DNA of 64,000 nt, taken from NCBI GenBank assembly GCA_023382675.1, contig JAHDWN010000031.1, positions 1-64,000 of the forward strand. The letters are read 5' to 3'. This stretch comes from Anaerolineae bacterium (lineage in GTDB: Bacteria; Chloroflexota; Anaerolineae; Aggregatilineales; Phototrophicaceae). The notes beneath the pieces are model-generated. The model searched no databases, was not told the DNA's origin, and was given only the letters and a program-made list of their open reading frames with translations. The position numbers and the translations under genes are program-made. This document shows positions 25,629 to 34,975 of this stretch, piece by piece. Every line of letters begins with the position of its first letter. Position 1 is the stretch's first letter.

Positions 25629-26596
25629 GGACTGCCGAGCTGCTCCAGATCGATGTTTGCCCGCCCCAGCAGACTGTCGAACGCATTGAAATCAGTCGCG
25701 GCTGCCGCACGCAGGTTGTCCTGGCCGATGAGCATACGGAGCGATTCCGCGCTCGTCTCATCAGCAGCGATTGCCAGCAGAGCATCGTTCAGATTCGCGC
25801 GCGTCGTCAGGCTAACTTCCTGCGGATAGACCAGGACCGCATGGACGACGTTTACGCTGTCGATCACCGTCACTTCGTCGGTGGCATCACCGGCGTTTGC
25901 CAGCGCTGTCGCATCAATGCCAGCGCCAGCACAACGTCCGGAACCTACTGCGTCCAACAGGCTTTCAATATCCTCATAATCTTCCACGGCGTCCAGATCG
26001 CTGATCGGATTGACGCCGTTCGCCTGCAAGATGATCGACGGCAGCAGCCACGTATGTGACTCGGTCGCGCTGATTCGACAGAAGGTTTGACCGCTGAGGT
26101 CGCTGGCCGCCTCGATGTCGGAGGATGCTCCAACGATGATGTTGATCGTATCCATCGCGCTGAGACCGTCGTCGGTGTCTCTTTCAACGACCAATCCCGC
26201 GTCGCCACAGGCGTGTGCCTGTGCCGCGGCGTACCCCAGGCCATCGAGCCACGCAGCCACAACGTCGCCGCCGGGCGACGCGCACAGCGTGGACAGCGCC
26301 TCTGCCTGGCTGTCAACTACGGTAAACTGGACGGCCATTCCACCTCGTTCCAGCAGCGCAGCCTCCACAGCCGCAAGCGCGTCGCTCTCCGTCGTCTCAC
26401 TCGCGACGATGGCGATTTGCAGCGGGCGATCTTCGCTGCCGACCGGGGCGGCAGTTGCGCTCAAGGGCAGTGGCGTAGAACGCGGTGTCGATGTCACCGT
26501 AGGGATGGCTGTCGGCGCGGCGGTGCCGCTGCACGCTGACAAGACTACGGCCAGGCAGTAGAGTACTGCGGAAGACAAAATCAGTTTGAGTTTAAT
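25625..26596 (-). CDS. PhnD-like substrate-binding lipoprotein, probably started at ATT
   Basis: About 323 residues. The signal peptide KLKLILSSAVLYCLAVVLSAC has a proper lipobox (Cys at about 22), followed by a Thr/Pro linker and a periplasmic-binding fold with LQIAIVASETTESDALAAVE, a central GDVVAAWLDGLGYAAAQAHA, and SDLSGQTFCRISATESHTW, typical of phosphonate/transferrin-type binding proteins. No ATG, GTG or TTG lies just before the signal peptide: an ATT at 26596 follows GAGGGGG by six bases, whereas a TTG at 26680 has no ribosome binding site and adds an un-signal-like stretch. No permease or ATPase gene is adjacent, so transport is doubtful. Confidence 0.65.
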   Translation of the reverse strand: MKLKLILSSAVLYCLAVVLSACSGTAAPTAIPTVTSTPRSTPLPLSATAAPVGSEDRPLQIAIVASETTESDALAAVEAALLERGGMAVQFTVVDSQAEALSTLCASPGGDVVAAWLDGLGYAAAQAHACGDAGLVVERDTDDGLSAMDTINIIVGASSDIEAASDLSGQTFCRISATESHTWLLPSIILQANGVNPISDLDAVEDYEDIESLLDAVGSGRCAGAGIDATALANAGDATDEVTVIDSVNVVHAVLVYPQEVSLTTRANLNDALLAIAADETSAESLRMLIGQDNLRAAAATDFNAFDSLLGRANIDLEQLGSP

Positions 26597-26689
26597 GCTG
26601 CACCCCCTCGTCGAGATGCCGGTGAGTCCTAACCGGATCGTAAAGTCGATTCTGGATGCTGGCAACCATGTTTGCCTCAAGTATCGAAT

Positions 26690-28075
26690 TTATGTGTCAT
26701 CGCCGACGACCACCAGTTCGATACTGCGTGCCCCAATATTCTGATACGGCACGCCCACGTCCTCGTGGATCAAGCCTGCCCAGCAGTTCTGCGGGTTGCG
26801 CGCTTCTAACACGCTCATGCGGATAGCACCCCAGACGACGCTGGTCGCGCCGACCGGCAGATAGCGAAAGACTTCGCCGGTGGCGGGGTCGGTCTCCGTG
26901 ATCAGAGCGTCATCCGTGCCCAGCGCCCAGCGCCAGGGATAGTCGCTCGCCGCCGTCGTGCAGTCGATGCCGATGCGCCATGCGCCGGATTCGTCGTACA
27001 GTCCGAAAGTTGCCGCGCGCTGCGTCCAATCGTAGACCGTTCCGGGCCCAGGCCCCGTGGTGCGCAGCGGGACGCGGCCCACGTTCTCGACGGTCAGCTT
27101 GAAGATCAGTAAGTTGCCAACCGGGATGGTCATCGTAGTCAGATTCAAGTCCTGCGGATCGTCCGGTTCGGCGACACGTTCGCCGAGGATGCCGCGTTCG
27201 CCAGCGAAGCGGTCTTCCCAGGGCGCGGTCGAAAAGATGACGGTCGCCCCGCTGGGCTGCGGTGTGATCTGCCCAAAGGGCTTGCCACCGCGTTCGATGG
27301 TCAGGCTGCCCGTCTGCTGGACTTCCTGGCCGACCGCGTCCCGCGCCAGAGCGACGACGGTGTATTCGCCGTCCGCGGGCGGGTCGGCATTGCGGTCGAC
27401 GCCGCCTTCGTAATCGTATGGATGCATCCCGGCTTCGCCGATGCGCGCATCTTCGACACGCGACGGGATGAGAATCGGCTGGTCATCTTCGCCGAGCAGG
27501 TACACCAATAATTCGGATGGCTTGGTCGTGAAGACGTTGATCTGCGTCCGGTCGCTGATACCATCCTGATTCGGTGTGAAAATGCGCGGCTCGATGTCGA
27601 ATGTCGTGATTTCCGGCAGTGGAGCGTCGCCATCGGTCACAACGAGCGTACCCGTTCGCTCGTCGTGTTCACCGTCTTCAGCGACGGCGCTTAACCGCCA
27701 GGTATAACGTCCATCCGGCATCAGGCGGCGCAGTACTTCGCCGTGAATGTCCTCGCCCGGCAGCGTGTAGCCATCGACGACACCGCTGAAGTTCACGTGA
27801 TATTCATCTGCGATCCGCCGCGCATCCTGGCGAAAAGTGAAGGTCTGCCCGTCTTCACCTTCCAGCGTGATCGTGATATCTGCGTTGCGCGAGAGCACGT
27901 AAGAAAACTCGGCAATATCGTCGCGCCCATCGGCATTGGGTGTGATCGTTTCGGGGCGAAAACCCGCTTCGACAATTAACGACCCCGGCGGCCTCAGCAG
28001 TAATGCACCCAACACCAGCGCAAGTGCGGCAGCGGCAACAGCGGTAATGATGATAATCCAGCTTGGAAGACGCAT
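26690..28075 (-). CDS. Membrane-anchored protein with CHU_C/FlgD-like Ig repeats
   Basis: About 461 residues. One N-terminal helix (IIIITAVAAAALALVLGALLL), then extracellular beta-rich domains. Two copies of the motif seen in CHU_C and FlgD-like Ig domains occur: ETITPNADGRDDIAEFSY and PRIFTPNQDGISDRTQINVF, each followed by strands typical of such domains (ITLEGEDGQTFTF, DGRYTWRLSAVAEDG). The C-terminal 200 residues form another beta-rich region with a possible carbohydrate or ligand-binding role. The ATG at 28075 starts the hydrophobic anchor; the frame is open 17 codons upstream. It is the first gene of the minus-strand run with the binding lipoprotein and two GT2 enzymes. Confidence 0.7.
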   Translation of the reverse strand: MRLPSWIIIITAVAAAALALVLGALLLRPPGSLIVEAGFRPETITPNADGRDDIAEFSYVLSRNADITITLEGEDGQTFTFRQDARRIADEYHVNFSGVVDGYTLPGEDIHGEVLRRLMPDGRYTWRLSAVAEDGEHDERTGTLVVTDGDAPLPEITTFDIEPRIFTPNQDGISDRTQINVFTTKPSELLVYLLGEDDQPILIPSRVEDARIGEAGMHPYDYEGGVDRNADPPADGEYTVVALARDAVGQEVQQTGSLTIERGGKPFGQITPQPSGATVIFSTAPWEDRFAGERGILGERVAEPDDPQDLNLTTMTIPVGNLLIFKLTVENVGRVPLRTTGPGPGTVYDWTQRAATFGLYDESGAWRIGIDCTTAASDYPWRWALGTDDALITETDPATGEVFRYLPVGATSVVWGAIRMSVLEARNPQNCWAGLIHEDVGVPYQNIGARSIELVVVGDDT

Positions 28076-28157
28076 ATCTACCCAGAGTATCTCCCTTGAA
28101 TGCGTTGCAAGTCTAGCGGACGCCATGCCCTGATGCTACCCGCGCTTTCCTGACGCT

Positions 28158-28185
28158 TTGCCCGCGAGGTCGCTTGCGCTACAAT
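28158..28185 (+). promoter_or_regulatory. Candidate promoter of lon
   Basis: TTGCCC (28158-28163) and TACAAT (28180-28185) are 16 bases apart. Predicted transcription start is near 28192, giving a leader of about 45 bases. No CIRCE element or other known heat-shock operator was seen. Confidence 0.45.
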
Positions 28186-28236
28186 AGATTCCCTATTCCC
28201 CCGTATCTTCGTTTTGACTCATTTAGGTGACGCCCC

Positions 28237-30687
28237 TTGCCAAATACGACAGGTTCTCAGGATTTCCCACAGATAAAGCTCGCAAGAATGGGACGCGATG
28301 GCACGTTTACGCGCGCCGCACTCGTCCTGAATGGCGCAGTGCTTTTTCCAGGTGTCGTAACAGTCGTGCCGGTGGATACGATTCAAGCGCGCGAGGCTGT
28401 GGAAACTGCCAAGCTCAAGCGTGAGACGCTGGTGGTGCTGCCGCATCACGACGATGTGGAAACCGAACGCCCAGCGCTGCCGACTATCGCTGTCGAAGCG
28501 GCTGTATTGCGCCTGCTGCGCTTGCCGGATGGGACGCTGAATGCGTTAGTACAGGGCCGGCGGCGCGTTGAAGCCACCGACTATACTCAGGATGAACCCT
28601 ATCTCCGGGTGAAGGCGCATCCAGTCGGTGAAGGCCAGATGCTGACGCAAGAAACCCGGGCGATGATGCAGGCCGTCATCAATCTTTATCGCCGTGTCAC
28701 CGAGCTAAACGACACGATTCCCGAAGATGTCATCATTCACGTGCTCAATACGGATGATCCGGGCGTTCTTTCCGATGTGATCACGTCCACGCTGTCGATC
28801 AAGTTCGAGGAACGTGTGCGTGTGCTGGAAGCGCTGGACGCGGATAAGCGCCTGCATCACGTCGCTATCCTGCTCGGCCAGGAATTGAGTATGCTCGAAC
28901 TCAAGGACGAGATCGCCAGCCAGATTCAGAAAGAGATGGATCGTGAGCAGCGCGAAGTTTATCTGCGCGAGCAGATGCGCGTCATCCAGACCGAACTGGG
29001 CGAGGCGGACATCTTCCAGCAAGAGCTGAACGAGGTACGCGAGCAGATCGTGCAGGCTGCACTGCCAGCGGAGGTCAGTGACAAAGCGACCAAGGAATTT
29101 TCGCGTCTGTCGCTGATGTCGCCGCTCGCCCCAGAAGTCGGCATGATTCATACCTATATCGACTGGTTGACCTCCGTCCCCTGGACGACTGCGAGCGAAG
29201 ATCTGCTCGATCTGGCACACGCACATCAGGTTCTGGAAGAAGATCACTATGGCCTGCCCAAGGTCAAAGATCGCATTCTGGAATACATCGCGGTGCGCAA
29301 ACTCGCAGGTGACAAACGCAATACACCGATCCTGTGTTTCGTCGGGCCGCCCGGTGTCGGCAAGACCTCGCTCGGCAAAAGCATCGCGCGGGCGCTGGGA
29401 CGTCAGTTCGTCCGTGTCAGCCTGGGTGGGGTGCGCGACGAGGCCGAGATTCGCGGGCATCGGCGGACCTACATTGGCGCGCTGCCGGGTCGTATCATCC
29501 AGACGATGCGCCGCGCCGGGACGATCAACCCGGTCTTCATGCTCGACGAAATCGACAAGCTGGGCGCAGATTTTCGCGGCGATCCGGCGGCGGCATTGCT
29601 GGAAGTGCTCGATCCGGAACAGAACAACACCTTCTTCGACCACTATCTCGACGTGCCCTATGATCTATCCAAGGTCATGTTCATCACGACCGCGAATGAC
29701 CTCGATCCTTTGCCGCCGGCGCTGCTCGACCGCCTCGAAGTGATCGAATTTGGTGGCTACACGGAAGAAGAAAAAGTCGCCATCGCCCGGCTGTTCTTGC
29801 TCCCGCGCCAGCTTGAATTCCACGGCCTGGACAAGTCAGCGCTCAAGTTCTCGGCGGATGCGCTGCTGTCGATCATCCGCGAATACACTTACGAGGCGGG
29901 GGTACGCAACCTGGAGCGTGAAATCGCCAATGTCTGTCGCAAGGTCGCGCGCCTGACCGCCGAGGGCAAGCGCCATCCTCGTGTCGTGCATACGGAGCAT
30001 GTGCATCGCTATCTTGGGCCATCCCAGTTCGATGAGCTGCGCGCGAACGAGCAGGATGAAATCGGCGTTGTGACCGGTCTGGCGTGGACACCGTTTGGTG
30101 GCGATATTCTGATCATCGAAGCGTCAGTGCTGCCGGGCAAAGGCGGCCTGACACTCACCGGGTCATTGGGTGATGTTATGCAGGAATCGGCGCAGGCGGC
30201 CCTCAGCTATATGCGGGCGCGCGCCGAAGACCTCGGTGTGCCTCACGACGATTTCGACGCCTTCGACATACATATCCACATTCCTGAGGGCGCGGTGCCC
30301 AAGGAAGGCCCCTCCGCCGGCATCGCCCTGGCGACGGCCATGATCTCCGCCTTTACCGAACGCAAGGCACGCAGCAATTTCGCTATGACCGGGGAGATCA
30401 CCCTCCGGGGCAAAGTCATACCCGTGGGCGGCATCAAAGAGAAAGTGCTGGCGGCGCGGCGGGCGCGGATCAAGAACGTGATCCTGCCCAAACAGAATGA
30501 AAAAGACCTGGTGGATATCCCGAAGACTGTGCTGGCCGATCTGAACATCGTCTTCGTGAACGACATGCAGGAAGTGATCGATACCATGCTGCTTGAAGGG
30601 CCGGAGCCAGGCGCGCGCAAGCTTGACCAGATTCGGCAGGAGAAGGAACGCACGCAGGCGGAAGCAGAGGGGGCGAATGAGAATTGA
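28237..30687 (+). CDS. lon: ATP-dependent Lon protease
   Basis: 816 residues. N-terminal substrate-binding domain (LFPGVVTVVPVDTIQARE and following), coiled coil with KEMDREQREVYLREQMRVIQ, AAA+ domain with Walker A GPPGVGKTS at about 370-378 and Walker B VFMLDEIDK, and the C-terminal protease domain with catalytic Ser at about 693 (PKEGPSAG) and Lys at about 736 (GGIKEKV), spaced 43 residues as in E. coli Lon. Start is a TTG preceded by AGGTGA at six bases. It degrades misfolded and regulatory proteins. The stop overlaps the TTG of the next gene by four bases. Confidence 0.96.
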   Translation: MPNTTGSQDFPQIKLARMGRDGTFTRAALVLNGAVLFPGVVTVVPVDTIQAREAVETAKLKRETLVVLPHHDDVETERPALPTIAVEAAVLRLLRLPDGTLNALVQGRRRVEATDYTQDEPYLRVKAHPVGEGQMLTQETRAMMQAVINLYRRVTELNDTIPEDVIIHVLNTDDPGVLSDVITSTLSIKFEERVRVLEALDADKRLHHVAILLGQELSMLELKDEIASQIQKEMDREQREVYLREQMRVIQTELGEADIFQQELNEVREQIVQAALPAEVSDKATKEFSRLSLMSPLAPEVGMIHTYIDWLTSVPWTTASEDLLDLAHAHQVLEEDHYGLPKVKDRILEYIAVRKLAGDKRNTPILCFVGPPGVGKTSLGKSIARALGRQFVRVSLGGVRDEAEIRGHRRTYIGALPGRIIQTMRRAGTINPVFMLDEIDKLGADFRGDPAAALLEVLDPEQNNTFFDHYLDVPYDLSKVMFITTANDLDPLPPALLDRLEVIEFGGYTEEEKVAIARLFLLPRQLEFHGLDKSALKFSADALLSIIREYTYEAGVRNLEREIANVCRKVARLTAEGKRHPRVVHTEHVHRYLGPSQFDELRANEQDEIGVVTGLAWTPFGGDILIIEASVLPGKGGLTLTGSLGDVMQESAQAALSYMRARAEDLGVPHDDFDAFDIHIHIPEGAVPKEGPSAGIALATAMISAFTERKARSNFAMTGEITLRGKVIPVGGIKEKVLAARRARIKNVILPKQNEKDLVDIPKTVLADLNIVFVNDMQEVIDTMLLEGPEPGARKLDQIRQEKERTQAEAEGANEN

Positions 30688-32117
30688 ACGCGGAAGGGGA
30701 TGACATACTCCAGTTTGTCAAGCACGGAAGGGGTGCTCAGCTCGACTGGCTGGGCGAAAACGCCGCGCTAGAAACGATTGCTTCTGTGCTCACAGCGATG
30801 GCGAACACCCAGGGCGGCACGTTGGTGTTGGGCATGGTCGGCCCGGCGGCGACGACCACCGGCGTGCGCGATACCGACAGCGTGGTTGATCGGGTTTTGC
30901 AGGCGGCACTGGCCATCGATCCAGCGCTGATTATCCCGATGCCACGTGTGCTACGTAGTCAGGAGCGCGCCTTCGTTGTTGTCCGTGTGCCCGCGGGTGT
31001 GCCGCATGTCTATGCCTATGATGGCCGTTTCTTGCAGCGCCAGGGCTATGAAAACGCTTCACTGAAACCGCGCGATCTACGCCGCCTGATGATCCAGCGC
31101 GGCGAGGCCAGCTTCGAGACGGAAATTACCCCCGGCGCGGGCGTCGATGATCTGGATTGGGACAAAGCCAAGGCCTACGTCGCCAGTTTGAGCGGCATCA
31201 GCGAGACTCAGGTTGAAAAAGTGCTGCTCAAACGCGGCTGCCTCGTCCTGCAAGATGGTCGTGTGCGCCCTACGAACGCGGGTATCTTGCTCTTCGGCAA
31301 AGACCCATTGCGCTTCATCCGAGGCGCAGAGATCGTCGCCGCGCGCTTTTCGGGCGTGGAGATGGGCGATCATTTCGAGCGCATCGACGTCACCGGTTCA
31401 CTTCCTGATCAACTCCGGCGCGCCGAGACTTTCCTGATCGACCACCTGCGCAAGGGCGTACAGCTTGGCAAAGCGATGGCGCGGGACGAGCAGTTCGAAT
31501 ATCCCCTGGAAGCCGCCCGCGAACTGGTTGTCAATGCGGTGGCGCACCGGGATTATACCGTCGCGGGCGATTCGATCCATCTGTTTATCTTCAAAGATCG
31601 CATGGAAGTCACCAGCCCAGGTGGTCTGCCCGGGCCGGTCACGATTGCCAACATTCGCAGCGAGCGTTTCTCGCGCAATCCGGTCATCGTGCAAGTGCTG
31701 TCCGACATGGGGTTTATCGAACGGCTGGGTTATGGCGTAGATCGCGTTATGGCGCTCATGGAAGAACGGCAGTTACGCCCACCGTCGTTTGTCGAAATGG
31801 CGGGAGGTTTTTGCGTCACACTGCACAATGAAAAGCCCGTCACCAGCGAAGCTGCCGACGAGGTAGTCGAGGAAAAACCTGCGATTGAACTCAAAGGCGA
31901 GTTTCGTGGCAATCCGATCAATCCCCGCCAGGAGACGGCGTTGGTTTATCTCCTGAGCGGCAGTTCGCGGATCACCAACAGCGATCTTCAGCAGATGCAC
32001 CCGGACGTGCATCCGGAGACAATTCGCCGCGATCTTTCGGATCTCGTCTCGAAATCGATCTTGCGCAAACTGGGTGAAAAGCGCGGCTCATACTACGTCT
32101 TGCGCTCGGAGACGTAG
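30684..32117 (+). CDS. AlbA_2 (Schlafen-like) and HATPase_c_4 domain regulator
   Basis: 477 residues. N-terminal AlbA_2-like domain with LTAMANTQGGTLVLGM, a linker with GYENASLKPRDLRRLM, then an ATPase-like domain of the HATPase_c_4 type: EAARELVVNAVAHRDYTV, SPGGLPGPVTIANIRSERFS, RNPVIVQVLSDMGFIERLGY. A winged helix closes it (about 415-475). This is the layout of COG2865-type putative transcriptional regulators. The likely TTG start overlaps the lon stop (TTGA), with a GAGGGGG ribosome binding site. Coupling to lon suggests a link with proteolysis, but no target is visible. Confidence 0.85.
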   Translation: MNAEGDDILQFVKHGRGAQLDWLGENAALETIASVLTAMANTQGGTLVLGMVGPAATTTGVRDTDSVVDRVLQAALAIDPALIIPMPRVLRSQERAFVVVRVPAGVPHVYAYDGRFLQRQGYENASLKPRDLRRLMIQRGEASFETEITPGAGVDDLDWDKAKAYVASLSGISETQVEKVLLKRGCLVLQDGRVRPTNAGILLFGKDPLRFIRGAEIVAARFSGVEMGDHFERIDVTGSLPDQLRRAETFLIDHLRKGVQLGKAMARDEQFEYPLEAARELVVNAVAHRDYTVAGDSIHLFIFKDRMEVTSPGGLPGPVTIANIRSERFSRNPVIVQVLSDMGFIERLGYGVDRVMALMEERQLRPPSFVEMAGGFCVTLHNEKPVTSEAADEVVEEKPAIELKGEFRGNPINPRQETALVYLLSGSSRITNSDLQQMHPDVHPETIRRDLSDLVSKSILRKLGEKRGSYYVLRSET

Positions 32118-32213
32118 GTCTGTGTTCGTGCGCGCCGGACGGCGCACCCTGGCGTGCGCCGACGACAGCCATTATGCTATTGCGCGACTTGAAACCTTCA
32201 CGGGACGCAAAGC

Positions 32214-33770
32214 ATGAGTGACCGTCGTTCGTTTTTGGCTATTGCCGCCGCCTTGCTGGTGATCGGGAGTGGTTGTCAGGGCTTTGCCGCGCCGACGCCA
32301 ACGCCCACATCGACACCGACATCATCGCCGACCCCAACCGCTACGGCGACCTCCACGTCAACTCCGACCGCAACCGTGACGCCGTCGCCGACCGATACGC
32401 CAACGATTACGCCGACGCCGACTGAAACACCCACGCCGACGGCGACGCTGCCACCCACCAGCACACCGGGCACGACCGTTGGCTTCATCTACGATAATTG
32501 GGAGCGCGTCGATGTCTCAGACTCGCTGTTAGACAGCTTGCGCACGCTGCCCTTTATCGCGTTTATCAACCAGAACAATCGCGATGCTGTCGGCGATGTG
32601 CGCACGCCACAGCCCGAAAACGCCGTGCAAACGCTGTACTACGTTTCGCCGGGCGTTACCGGCCTAGTGCCCATTCTGGAGATGTCGGTCACGACCGGGA
32701 CGCAGATTTACACGGCTCCTACTGGCGATGTGTTCGCCTACTTCCGTCAGGATAACCCGGCGCTGACCGGCTTGTACGTGGTCGATCTCGCGGCGAAATT
32801 CAGCGGACGCGTGCTGCCGATCACTACGCTGCTCCAGCGCGGGTTGGTCAGCGATCCGGTGTGGTCGCCGGATGGATCGCGGCTGGCGGTGACGCTGGCG
32901 ACGGGCTACGACCTGGACATTTTCACGGTCGGGCGCGATGGCATCAATCCTGCGCCCATCGTCCGCAGCGGCGCCTATGAGTTCTTCCCGGCCTGGTCGC
33001 CGGATGGGCGCTTCATCGCCTTTGTCTCGGATCGTCAGACGTGCCCCTCGTGGATACCCGGCGAGGCAGGCACGTGTGATGGCACAGGCACGCCTGCGCC
33101 CAACGGCGGCACGCTCTACATCGCAGAACTGGCGACTGGAGAGGTCACATCGCTGGGCGATCAGTTTCTGACTGAGCCGCCGCGCTGGATTAACGATAGG
33201 CAGATCGTCTTTGCCAGCGGTCAGCCCGCGCTCGGTGAGCCTGAACGCAGCCTGTGGATCGTCGATATTTTCGAGCGCGTCCCCCGTCAGTTGACGATCA
33301 CGAATGGCCGCGACGATACGCTCAAGCTGGCGGAAGCCTGGTCGCCGGACGGCAGCCTCGTGCTGTATCAGGCGGCCGGTACGACGACCGAGATCGTGCT
33401 GGCGACGAGTAATGGCGTCGAAATCGCCCGCAGTAACGATCTGGCTTTCTCACGCTACGGCATGGTAGCCGCGTGGTCGCCGGATGGCACGCGCGTCGCC
33501 GTCGGGGGAGTCGGTGGCACGTGCCCCTACGGTGTGAACGTGTTTGGCGATGCGTTGGATGTTATCGCCCGTGGCAATCCACCGCCGAGCATGTGCGATC
33601 CCGCCTATTCACCGGATGGCCGGTTCATCGCCTTCGTCGGCATCAATCCGAGAATTGATGGCCGCCGCGATATTTACTTTGCCAATGCCAACGGCTTTGG
33701 CGCACAGAGTGTCAGCGCCAGCCTGCGCGGACAGACAGAACTGATTGGCTGGGTCGGTGGTCAGGGATAG
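32214..33770 (+). CDS. Lipoprotein with Thr/Pro linker and PD40/TolB-like beta-propeller
   Basis: 518 residues. Lipobox IGSGC with Cys at about 21, a 60-residue linker of Thr, Pro and Ser (DNA about 32288-32475, low complexity), then a propeller with repeated WSPDG signatures: VWSPDGSRLAVTL, AWSPDGRFIAFVSD, AWSPDGSLVLYQA, AWSPDGTRVAVGG and YSPDGRFIAFVG. Such propellers bind partners or ligands on the cell surface; there is no catalytic signature. It is preceded by a 96-base gap with small GC-rich inverted repeats and followed by fabG after 35 bases. Confidence 0.85.
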   Translation: MSDRRSFLAIAAALLVIGSGCQGFAAPTPTPTSTPTSSPTPTATATSTSTPTATVTPSPTDTPTITPTPTETPTPTATLPPTSTPGTTVGFIYDNWERVDVSDSLLDSLRTLPFIAFINQNNRDAVGDVRTPQPENAVQTLYYVSPGVTGLVPILEMSVTTGTQIYTAPTGDVFAYFRQDNPALTGLYVVDLAAKFSGRVLPITTLLQRGLVSDPVWSPDGSRLAVTLATGYDLDIFTVGRDGINPAPIVRSGAYEFFPAWSPDGRFIAFVSDRQTCPSWIPGEAGTCDGTGTPAPNGGTLYIAELATGEVTSLGDQFLTEPPRWINDRQIVFASGQPALGEPERSLWIVDIFERVPRQLTITNGRDDTLKLAEAWSPDGSLVLYQAAGTTTEIVLATSNGVEIARSNDLAFSRYGMVAAWSPDGTRVAVGGVGGTCPYGVNVFGDALDVIARGNPPPSMCDPAYSPDGRFIAFVGINPRIDGRRDIYFANANGFGAQSVSASLRGQTELIGWVGGQG

Positions 33771-33805
33771 GTCATTCACCGAACATATTAGATTGCGAGG
33801 GGATC

Positions 33806-34552
33806 ATGGCAGATTTGAACGAGCGAATTGCAGTAGTCACTGGCGCCAGCCGGGGCATTGGGCGTGCTATCGCGTTGGAGCTGGCCGGGCGCGGCGCGAC
33901 GGTCATCATCAATTACCAGAAGAACGCCGATACCGCGCAAGCAGTCGTAGCCCAGATCACAGGCGCGGGCGGTCAGGCAAGCGCTTTTGGCGCCGATGTC
34001 AGCCAGGAAGAGGGCGCAAACGCTCTGATCAAGTACACGATCGACACCTACGGCAAGATCGATATTCTGATCAACAACGCCGGGACGACGCGCGACAACG
34101 TCATTATGATGATGGGCGCGGATGACTTCGACACCGTCATTCGAACCAATCTGCGCAGTACCTGGCTGTGTTCTAAGGCTGCCGTCCGTGCGATGATGCG
34201 CAAACGCTATGGACGTATCGTCAATGTCACCAGCATCAGCGGCATCATGGGCAACGCCGGTCAGACGAATTACAGCGCCAGCAAGGCCGGTATCATCGGT
34301 TTGACCAAAGCGCTCGCCCGCGAGGTCGCCGCGCGCAATATCACTGTCAATGCGGTCGCGCCCGGCTTTGTGCTCACGGATCTCACATCCAGTCTGCCGG
34401 AAGAAATCACTCAGAAACTCAATGAGAACATCCCGCTGGGGCGTTGGGGAACGGTCGAGGACGTGGCGAAGTCCACTGCTTTCCTCGCATCCGACGAGGC
34501 AGCTTACATCACCGGTCATGTGCTGGTCGTCGATGGTGGCCTGGCGATGTAG
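33806..34552 (+). CDS. fabG: 3-oxoacyl-ACP reductase FabG
   Basis: 248 residues, the usual length. NADP-binding TGASRGIG at about 12-19, NNAG at about 90-93, catalytic Asn at about 115, Ser at about 143, Tyr at about 156 and Lys at about 160 (NYSASKAG), and the C-terminal [12 protein letters not shown]. It reduces 3-oxoacyl-ACP in fatty acid synthesis. As the other fab genes are absent, a different carbonyl substrate is possible. GAGGGG lies just upstream of the ATG; the HIT gene follows after 29 bases. Confidence 0.93.
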   Translation: MADLNERIAVVTGASRGIGRAIALELAGRGATVIINYQKNADTAQAVVAQITGAGGQASAFGADVSQEEGANALIKYTIDTYGKIDILINNAGTTRDNVIMMMGADDFDTVIRTNLRSTWLCSKAAVRAMMRKRYGRIVNVTSISGIMGNAGQTNYSASKAGIIGLTKALAREVAARNITVNAVAPGFVLTDLTSSLPEEITQKLNENIPLGRWGTVEDVAKSTAFLASDEAAYITGHVLVVDGGLAM

Positions 34553-34581
34553 CTCGCCAGCACAAAAGGAAAGATCGCGCT

Positions 34582-34932
34582 ATGCCGACTATCTTTGCCA
34601 GGATCATCGCCGGACAGGCTCCGGCGACGATTATCTATCAGGATGAATTGGTGACGGCCTTCAAGGACATTCATCCGCTGGCGCCAGTTCACATCCTGAT
34701 CGTGCCCAACAAAGAGATAGCGACCGTCAATGACGTGACGCCGGATGACGAAGCGATGCTAGGGCGAATGTTTACCGCCGCGCGCAAGATCGCGCAGGCA
34801 ATGGGCATCGCGGAGAGCGGCTACCGATTGCTGGTCAACTGCCGGGATGATGCCGGGCAGGAAGTCTATCACCTGCACATGCACCTTGTGGGTGGGCGTC
34901 GCCTGGGGCCGATGCTGGCGCGCCGTGATTGA
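34582..34932 (+). CDS. HIT family nucleotide-binding protein (HINT-like)
   Basis: 116 residues. [19 protein letters not shown] at the N-terminus and the histidine triad [10 protein letters not shown] (His at about 97, 99 and 101). Family members hydrolyse purine nucleoside phosphoramidates and related conjugates. The frame is open further upstream inside fabG; the ATG at 34582 is chosen because the family begins there and AAGGA lies upstream. Confidence 0.94.
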   Translation: MPTIFARIIAGQAPATIIYQDELVTAFKDIHPLAPVHILIVPNKEIATVNDVTPDDEAMLGRMFTAARKIAQAMGIAESGYRLLVNCRDDAGQEVYHLHMHLVGGRRLGPMLARRD

Positions 34933-34941
34933 ATGAGGCTA

Positions 34942-34966
34942 AGTGGAGGGCATGATACCCTCCACT
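34942..34966. terminator. Hairpin between the convergent HIT and DsbA-like genes
   Basis: A perfect nine-base-pair stem (34942-34950 with 34958-34966) with a seven-base loop sits between two convergent genes. No T tract follows on either strand, so termination by this stem alone is uncertain, but its position suggests a shared transcript end. Confidence 0.45.
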
Positions 34967-34975
34967 CAGGTCAAT

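Noticed and set aside
32288-32475. Short repeated units in the Thr/Pro linker region considered as a repeat array or CRISPR
   Set aside because: Units are irregular codon repeats inside a coding frame, with no spacers of constant length and no cas genes nearby.
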